DNA of 64,000 nt from Ciona savignyi (lineage: Eukaryota; Chordata; Ascidiacea; Phlebobranchia; Cionidae): positions 1,099,965 through 1,163,964 of the forward strand of contig CH002917.1 of the NCBI GenBank assembly GCA_000149265.1, given 5' to 3'. Under the pieces are notes generated by a model. That model did no database searches. It saw only the letters and a program-made list of their open reading frames with translations, and was not told the origin of the DNA. This document shows positions 55,801 to 64,000 of this stretch, piece by piece. The translations under genes and the position numbers were made by a program. Position 1 is the stretch's first letter. Every line of letters begins with the position of its first letter.

Positions 55801-56954
55801 AGGGCGGTTTAACACGGGTAATCACCAGATTACTTTGTGTTTACATTCGGGTTCCTGAAGATTGCATTGTACTTAGGATAGGATAGGATATTCATGTTTA
55901 TCCCCGTGAATGGAAAAACCAAGTGGGTTAACACACGGGCAATCTTCAGATTACCTTTCGGTTGAAAGGCGTCGCACTAAACCACCAGACTAACCGACCT
56001 CTATAGGATGGAGACATTGCTATTTTAACCCTTTAAATCACTAGATTCAGGCAACATCTGCTGAAACAGCGTGTTGTTTTAATTCTACCAGCTGGTGGTC
56101 CGACACGTTACCATTTTGCCGGCTGGCTGGAAAAACACAACATTTGTACGGTCGTGTGACCAAATGGTTAACGCGACCGATACATATACCGACTACAATA
56201 TAAAAACGGTCCGAGTAAGGATGCCATCATGGGTTCGAAACCTGGCTCGGTTAAACAGTTAGTATACCGTCATCCGAATGGTTGTAGAAAGTAATTGGAC
56301 TGGAATAAATTATAACAATAAACCAACTTAATTATATACAACACTTGTAATACCTGTAGTAACCCAATGGTGGACAGGAGGTAACCCGGCGATTGTCAGG
56401 GTGATAACACAACCTTCGTTTTCCAACCCGGTGAAATAGGCCTAGACATGAATATTCTATCCAACCCTTGTACAGTTTGGCACAGTTCGTAATGTCATCT
56501 AATCGAGCATACACTTTTCTACAGCGCTCACTGGACACATTATTGCCTGCATTCTATTTCTTATTTTTTTTATTTTCGATCATAACAGTGAACAACTGAA
56601 TTATATACAACACTTGTAATACCTGTAGTAACCCAATGGTGGATAGGAGGTAATCTGGCCCGTATGATAACATAACCTGCATTTTGCAACCCGCTGGAAT
56701 AAGCATGGATATTCTATCCCACCCTTATACAGTTTTGGTGCTGTTTCAGTTTTAATGTCAACTAATCGAGCATACACTTTTCTACAGCGCTTACTGGACA
56801 CATTATTGCCTGCTTTCTATTTCTTTTGTCCGGCTGGTCTTACCAGCCCCCATCTGCTTCCATTATTCCGATTGATTCACGCACACCGGAGGAAGAACAC
56901 AGCGTATCCAAGATCCCAACATTTTCAAATTTATCATTTGTACCCGAAGTATAA
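43854..56954 (+). CDS. SLCO: Organic anion transporter (OATP/SLCO), copy 2; 11 exons, 652 aa, with an alternative terminal exon
   Basis: Exons: 43854-43959, 44777-45043, 46719-46904, 48644-48746, 49809-49930, 50993-51253, 51655-51844, 52387-52561, 54409-54584, 55280-55485, 56788-56954. Phases agree at all ten junctions and are identical to those in copy 1; exons 2, 7, 8 and 10 also have equal length (267, 190, 175, 206 nt). The frame is intact. Signature DPRWVGAWWVAPV is in exon 5 (the usual Gly of WWxG is Ala). The Kazal-like loop has SCNSNCSC, PVCGADG, GCHAGC (exon 8) and DCQC, SCETQC (exon 9). Exon 10 has LRALGAIPGP and SCWVYDSTGMA. The N-terminus (MSENDPTEAEPQTSKK) differs from copy 1. 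It is predicted to be a twelve-pass plasma-membrane importer of organic anions. A second terminal exon, 56525-56619, could replace the last one. Introns hold a hAT element with a nested SINE and an 80-bp tandem array. Confidence 0.95.
43980..44034 (-). repeat. SINE family 2, 5' fragment
   Basis: TATCGGTGGCGTTAATCATT then TGGCCACACGACCGTACA is the complement of the SINE 2 head. It lies in OATP copy 2 intron 1. Confidence 0.7.
44612..44732. repeat. Short tandem array, unit about 27 bp
   Basis: TTAAAACCTGTGTTAAAATT followed by AGTGTTAAACC repeats about four times with small changes, ending 45 nt before exon 2 of OATP copy 2. Confidence 0.8.
45972..46682. repeat. 80-bp tandem repeat, about 9 copies
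   Basis: The unit contains AACGTGTCTTATATCTGAAT, GAGTAAAATTGTGCTCACGA and GGCATAAACAAAGTATTTTG. GGCATAAACA recurs every 80 nt from 46021 to 46581, with a changed last copy at 46661. The array stops about 36 nt before exon 3 of OATP copy 2. Confidence 0.95.
47527..47700 (+). repeat. Unclassified dispersed repeat, copy 1
   Basis: GTTTAGTTTATTCATTTTTT, AATGGCAAACGAAT, ACAGTCGTTAGAACACGTCA and GCGGACGCGGCCGCCAAACC. A second copy with the same order of blocks lies at 63755-63898. Confidence 0.75.
47786..48070 (-). repeat. SINE family 1, near full length, nested in a hAT element
   Basis: GATAGGATAGGATATTCATG at the left and CTTTCGATTGAAAGGCGACG then CACTTAACCGCTAGACCATC at the right. It shows little decay and is therefore probably young. 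Confidence 0.9.
48497..48605 (+). repeat. SINE family 1, internally deleted
   Basis: AACTAGCTAGTCGGCTGTGT joins directly to GGTAATCTGACGATTGCTCG, ending ATCCTATTCTATCCTATCCT. It ends 38 nt before exon 4 of OATP copy 2. Confidence 0.82.
49425..49740 (+). repeat. Degenerate SINE family 1
   Basis: GACGCCTTTCAGCCGAAGGG, GTAGGTTGTGTCCTTGAGC, CACACTGCAATAGC and CGTTTTCCCATTCACGCCGA keep the SINE order. It lies in OATP copy 2 intron 4. Confidence 0.6.
49962..50063 (-). repeat. SINE family 2
   Basis: AAGTTTCGAACCCATGGGCT, AGGGCCGTTTTTATAGGAGT and ATGTATCGGCCGCGTTAACT then ATTCTTCCACATGACCGTAC. Confidence 0.8.
50090..50205 (+). repeat. SINE family 1, 3' part
   Basis: ACAACACACTGTATAATAGC, GAGCGCGAGGTAATCTGACG and GGGAATAAACATGAATATCC. 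It abuts the SINE 2 copy. Confidence 0.75.
50520..50631 (-). repeat. SINE family 2
   Basis: ACCGAGCCAAGTTTAGAACC, ATGGGATCGTCACTCGGCCC and GTATCGGTCGCCTTAACCAA then TCGGCCACAGCACCGTAC. Confidence 0.8.
52108..52220. repeat. 16-bp minisatellite, about 7 copies
   Basis: Unit CACGGTAGCACGCTGA with variants (CGTTGA, CCGATA, GATGGC). It lies in OATP copy 2 intron 7. Confidence 0.88.
52659..52770 (+). repeat. SINE family 2
   Basis: TACGGTCGTGTGGTCCAATA, GTTAACGCGACC, AAAACGGTCTTGGTAACAAG and TAAAAAAT end. A second fragment of the 3' part is at about 52855-52890. Both are in OATP copy 2 intron 8. Confidence 0.8.
53907..54140 (-). repeat. SINE family 1, diverged
   Basis: GATAGGATAGGATATTTATG at the left and CCAAGGACACAACCGACTAG then CAACCCCTTGGCTGAAAGG at the right. 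It lies in OATP copy 2 intron 8. Confidence 0.8.
54163..54287 (-). repeat. SINE family 2
   Basis: ACCGAGCCAATATACAAGC, ATGGGTCCACGACTAGGACC and TTGATCGCGTTAACCATTCG then GTCACACGACCGCAC. It lies in OATP copy 2 intron 8. Confidence 0.78.
55521..55738 (-). repeat. GTTAGG-like palindromic MITE, copy 6 (core inverted)
   Basis: GGGGCAACACTAAAAAAGGG at the left, CTAATCTCAACCCCAGAACT inside (complement of the core), and TCCCGCTTTTTCTCCCCTTA at the right. It lies in OATP copy 2 intron 10. Confidence 0.82.
55874..56003 (-). repeat. SINE family 1, internally deleted
   Basis: TAGGATAGGATAGGATATTC and AACACACGGGCAATCTTCAG join directly to the head CTTTCGGTTGAAAGGCGTCG and CCACCAGACTAACCGACC. The middle of the element is missing. 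Confidence 0.83.
56147..56258 (+). repeat. SINE family 2
   Basis: TACGGTCGTGTGACCAAATG, GTTAACGCGACCGATACATA and GGGTTCGAAACCTGGCTCGG. It lies in OATP copy 2 intron 10. Confidence 0.85.
56328..56860. repeat. Tandem duplication (about 265 bp per unit) carrying the last exon of OATP copy 2
   Basis: AATTATATACAACACTTGTA occurs at about 56330 and 56599; AATCGAGCATACACTTTTCT at about 56501 and 56764. Each unit has a degenerate SINE tail (TGAATATTCTATCC or TGGATATTCTATCC), an acceptor CTACAG and the start of exon 11. Confidence 0.92.
56525..56619 (+). CDS. Alternative (duplicated) last exon 11a of OATP copy 2
   Basis: The exon follows TTTTCTACAG and reads in the same phase as exon 11b: TLTGHIIACILFLIFFIFDH, then NSEQLNYIQHL and stop. 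It is the upstream copy of a roughly 265-bp tandem duplication, so the acceptor and the first 14 codons resemble 11b before the copies diverge. It would supply the last membrane segment but only a short tail. Usage cannot be judged from sequence; it may be a decaying duplicate. Confidence 0.5.
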
Positions 56955-57114
56955 CTCGCCTTTCAATAGTACGCCAGTGCATGTTCCGGTTAAAACTGGC
57001 ACACCAATCTTGTTCCTTTGTTTATAAACATGTTTCGATTGTTGCTGTTTCTTTCACGGTTAGTTCCGGTGAAATGCGCTTCGGGCCAAAAGCCTTGTTT
57101 TTACAATCGGTAAA

Positions 57115-57120
57115 AATAAA
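57115..57120 (+). terminator. Candidate poly(A) signal of OATP copy 2
   Basis: AATAAA lies about 160 nt after the stop at 56954. It sits just upstream of a 20-bp minisatellite. Confidence 0.5.
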
Positions 57121-57160
57121 CTAAAAATATAGTAGTCAGTCAGTCATACGCAATCATTGG

Positions 57161-57243
57161 TCATATAGTCAGTAATACGCAAATATAGTCAGTAATACGC
57201 AAATATAGTCAGTAATACGCAAATATAGTCAGTAATACGCAAT
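57161..57243. repeat. 20-bp minisatellite, about 4-5 copies
   Basis: Unit ATATAGTCAGTAATACGCAA, in the 3' flank of OATP copy 2. Confidence 0.92.
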
Positions 57244-59700
57244 CATTACTCGGTTACTTAGATTACATTATCATCATTTTATTACTTTCCTAAAATTACA
57301 TTGGTAACAGTAACGGATAAATGAGTTGAACCAATGGTGGTAGTTTTGTTTCTGTAATCGACATTTAATGGAAGGGTTATTAAGATAAGTTAATTATCTA
57401 TTTTACTTAAAAAAACTCACATACTCTTGTATTTTAACAACATTTTTAAACAAACAAGTTGTTACATTGAAATCACTACGTTTTGTGGTTTACATATAGG
57501 AGTAATGTTATAAACTTCCGTATGAGACATGTTATGAATAATTTGAGGGTTTAAAGTGATTGGTTATAATATTTTTGGCAGTTAATTTGCTTTGTGTAAT
57601 GTTTTTTAATATTAAAATGTATAGAAGTGAAGTTCAAAGTAAGGTCGTGCTTATATTCTTTGGTCTCTCGGATTTTCCTTTGCGCAATATACCTAGAATT
57701 TGCCAATGTTTATCCAAACCATATTAGCTTACAACACCAGAATATTTAACTCAATTGGACACTTTCTTCTTTATTATATAAATCGTTAATGGGATTGATC
57801 ACTATCAGTGGAATTTAATAAATGGGGATTTCCCGGATAAGGGTTAACGATGGGTTTGGGTCCTACGCATCTTTTTTGTTCGTATTTAAAATCTATATTT
57901 TTTTTATCTTACATTTGTGTTTTTACCTTATTTGTACGTGCAATACGATGGTATTTTTATGATTGGTTGGGACTATTCTATTTTGAGGGATTTCCCGGTG
58001 TACATTGGGTAATTTTAATTCTAGAAGGAACGAAAACAAATAAACTAAACTAATTCTAGTTATGTTTTTATGACTTGTGTTTTAATTCTCTAAATTGATT
58101 AGAAATTTAAAGTAAAGTTTTTTTTCTAATCCGGAGATATCGGCGAAAACGCCAAAAATTCTTAAAATTTGGCCTCTTTTTAAATATCCCCGATAGCGGG
58201 AATTTCCCTTGGGGTTTTTGTAAAATTAAAAGCCGAGGCAAACTATGGGCATGCTTGTTAAGATTCCTGAAAATTTTAACCTTAACAAAATTACATTTGT
58301 TAAAATAAGCCAATGTAACAATTGACGAAAAGTTTTAAAAAATGTCAGACCGCTACGCAAAGTAATGATTCGTTAAATAAAGATGGTTATATGACATTGT
58401 ATTGTATTTAATACTGTACTGTAAAGTCCCCAAGAAAAGATAGTAAAGACGGCCTAATTAGAAATTGTCTGAGATGAGAGTGAGGAATTGACTAACGCAA
58501 GCAAAACATTTTGAAGGTCACGTAGGCCTAATATTAATTACAACTGTATAGCAAATATAATGAATTTTAACGCTGAATGGTTCCATGCGAAAACGTTTTT
58601 CAGAAGCTACATAAATATATAGTGTGACATGTAAAGCGATAGAATCTGCCCAGACTCGCAGAGTTAATGAAAATGGACTTAGTAAACCGCCCTGTATATC
58701 CTTGCAGTGCACTTTTCATAGAACGGGACGCCGTCTACCATTAACCCCGAGTAACTTCATTCTGTATGTTGACGAATTCATAATTGTTGTATGGAAATTG
58801 CAAATTGGTATAAGAGTTGGCCAAGTATATTTAGATAGTAGCTTAGTACAGAATTAAAGGGCATCTCTAAATGCTCTTGTTTCTCGTTCTTAGTTACTAG
58901 CATTACAAACATTCTAAATGAAATTATGGCAATGTTTTGATCCTATGCTTGTTAGATAGAAGTATAAACGCTGAAACGTCCATTTTGTTTTTTATATTCT
59001 AAAAGTAATTCCCCTAGGGATACACAACTACATTCCACTGACTTTACTTCTAGCTCTTGCTGCCTAAAATTGTTTGAATTTTGAATCTGAGTGACTCCTT
59101 TTGTCTGTACCGTGTCTGGGAGACACTACACGCTGTAACGTTTGACCATAAGACAATGATTAAAGATGAAAAAACTTTCCGAACAAAGGATAACTAGCGC
59201 GTTAGTAATACAAAAGCATACATAGCATAACAAACCACTGGTGGTAGCATTTAAAGTGAAACTTGTGTATTGGGGCAAATAAAAACAAAAACACAGGAAC
59301 GACCATTTGCAGAACTGTTCACGAATTCGTGTTTTAGCAGAACCTTTAATTTCGGGCGTCGAAAAGTACGAATAAATAAAAAGACTATTCACAGGAAAAG
59401 AAGTTCGATACTGGCAAAAGATAAAATGTAATAAAACTTAGAAATATTCTTATATATATGTGAACGAACACTTGCTGTAAGTGCATAAAGATATACGCAA
59501 CTGCTGGCGCGGCGGATCGCCGTAAGCGGGAAGAAGTGTGAGAGATAAAACAAGACTGTGAGATTTGGCTTCTCTGCAAAATTGGAGGATTTCGGATTTT
59601 CCGAAAATAAACGACTGCGCTTGAGTGAACGAGGTAAGAACAAAAGAAAAAAATATCACGCAAATGCGAAGACACAGTATTTGTATCGACCTGCCTTATC
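57244..59700. other. Gene-free interval between OATP copy 2 and KCNN (convergent genes)
   Basis: AT-rich sequence with short open frames on both strands and no splice-consistent chain. No repeat family used elsewhere in the window was recognised here. Confidence 0.5.
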
Positions 59701-59713
59701 TCAGAAAACGAAC

Positions 59714-59719
59714 TTTATT
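59714..59719 (-). terminator. Candidate poly(A) signal of KCNN
   Basis: TTTATT on the plus strand is AATAAA on the minus strand, 111 nt after the KCNN stop codon. Confidence 0.45.
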
Positions 59720-59829
59720 TCAAACTCATATTTCGCTTCTTCACGCTACGCGACGTAAGTTTATCCATCTTCCCTTCCCTGCAATCTGGTGAGAGAGAAA
59801 ATAGGGCGAATGGAGTTGCATTCACGCTA

Positions 59830-63609
<3,780 letters not shown>

Positions 63610-63640
63610 TCAAAAACATACATTTAATCAAAATTGAAAG

Positions 63641-63747
63641 GTTGTGTGGCCGAATATGCAAAAAGACCGATTCATGTATCAATTTCTATACAAACACGGT
63701 ATTAGTAAGTAAACAATCACGGCTTCGGAACGTAGGCCGATAAAAAA
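63641..63747 (+). repeat. SINE family 2, diverged
   Basis: GTTGTGTGGCCGAATATGCA, AAGACCGATTCATGTATC and ACACGGTATTAGTAAGTAAA, ending TAAAAAACAC. It lies just upstream of the first visible KCNN exon (minus strand). Confidence 0.68.
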
Positions 63748-63754
63748 CACTTAG

Positions 63755-63898
63755 TTTAGTTTAGTGTTTTCATTTTTGCTCAAGTATTAAAAAAAGGGCA
63801 AACGAATCAAATAATGACACAAAAAACAGTCGTTAAAACACGTCATTTAAAAAAGGATATAATTTAATAACTACAGCGGACGCGGCAGCCAAACCTAA
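63755..63898 (+). repeat. Unclassified dispersed repeat, copy 2
   Basis: GTTTAGTGTTTTCATTTTTG, GGGCAAACGAAT, ACAGTCGTTAAAACACGTCA and AGCGGACGCGGCAGCCAAAC match the blocks at 47527-47700. Confidence 0.75.
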
Positions 63899-64000
63899 GC
63901 ACTTAGCATTGCAGAAAGACACATTCAATCATTAAAAACTACCAGCACTGTTAACTTTACTCAATAAGGCATTTTTAGTATCTTGCTAAAATAGTTAAAT

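Overview
This window looks like a piece of a compact, AT-rich chordate genome, most likely a tunicate of the Ciona type. That assignment is inference. It rests on multi-exon genes whose introns follow GT-AG, first coding exons that begin just after a pyrimidine tract plus AG with no visible upstream donor (as expected for spliced-leader trans-splicing, which Ciona uses), divergent chordate proteins, and dense tRNA-derived SINEs with a CCTAT-type tail. There are no bacterial or viral genes.

Five genes can be assembled exon by exon with consistent splice phase, and the end of a sixth is present. (1) 3255-14722, plus strand: a 12-exon, 517-residue divergent lipoxygenase-like protein with a membrane anchor at the N-terminus. 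(2) 17892-18780, minus: a two-exon 160-residue protein that resembles a single ADF-H/coactosin domain. (3) 23576-28587, minus: a complete seven-exon T2 ribonuclease (RNASET2), with both catalytic motifs. (4) and (5) 31309-40198 and 43854-56954, plus: two tandem organic anion transporters (SLCO/OATP) with 11 exons each and the same splice phase at every internal boundary. The first carries a one-base frameshift in exon 4 as given. The second has a duplicated terminal exon. (6) 59830-63606, minus: the last four exons of a small-conductance calcium-activated potassium channel (KCNN), including the calmodulin-binding domain. The pore exons lie beyond the right edge.

The rest is repeats. Two tRNA-derived SINE families are scattered through introns and intergenic DNA. 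Five hAT-type non-autonomous transposons have recognisable 8-bp target duplications, and one has a SINE nested in it. There is a 1.07-kb TTAA-flanked piggyBac-like element, a palindromic MITE family with GTTAGG-like interior, several foldback elements and several minisatellites. Introns often consist mostly of these elements.

The genes do not form one pathway. RNASET2, the OATPs and the lipoxygenase-like protein are secreted or membrane proteins. The two OATPs are clearly a local duplication. The most unusual item is the lipoxygenase-like gene. It has an open frame over 12 exons and keeps most metal-ligand histidines, but has altered spacing in the first His pair, a terminal Tyr instead of Ile, and a transmembrane segment where family members carry a PLAT domain.
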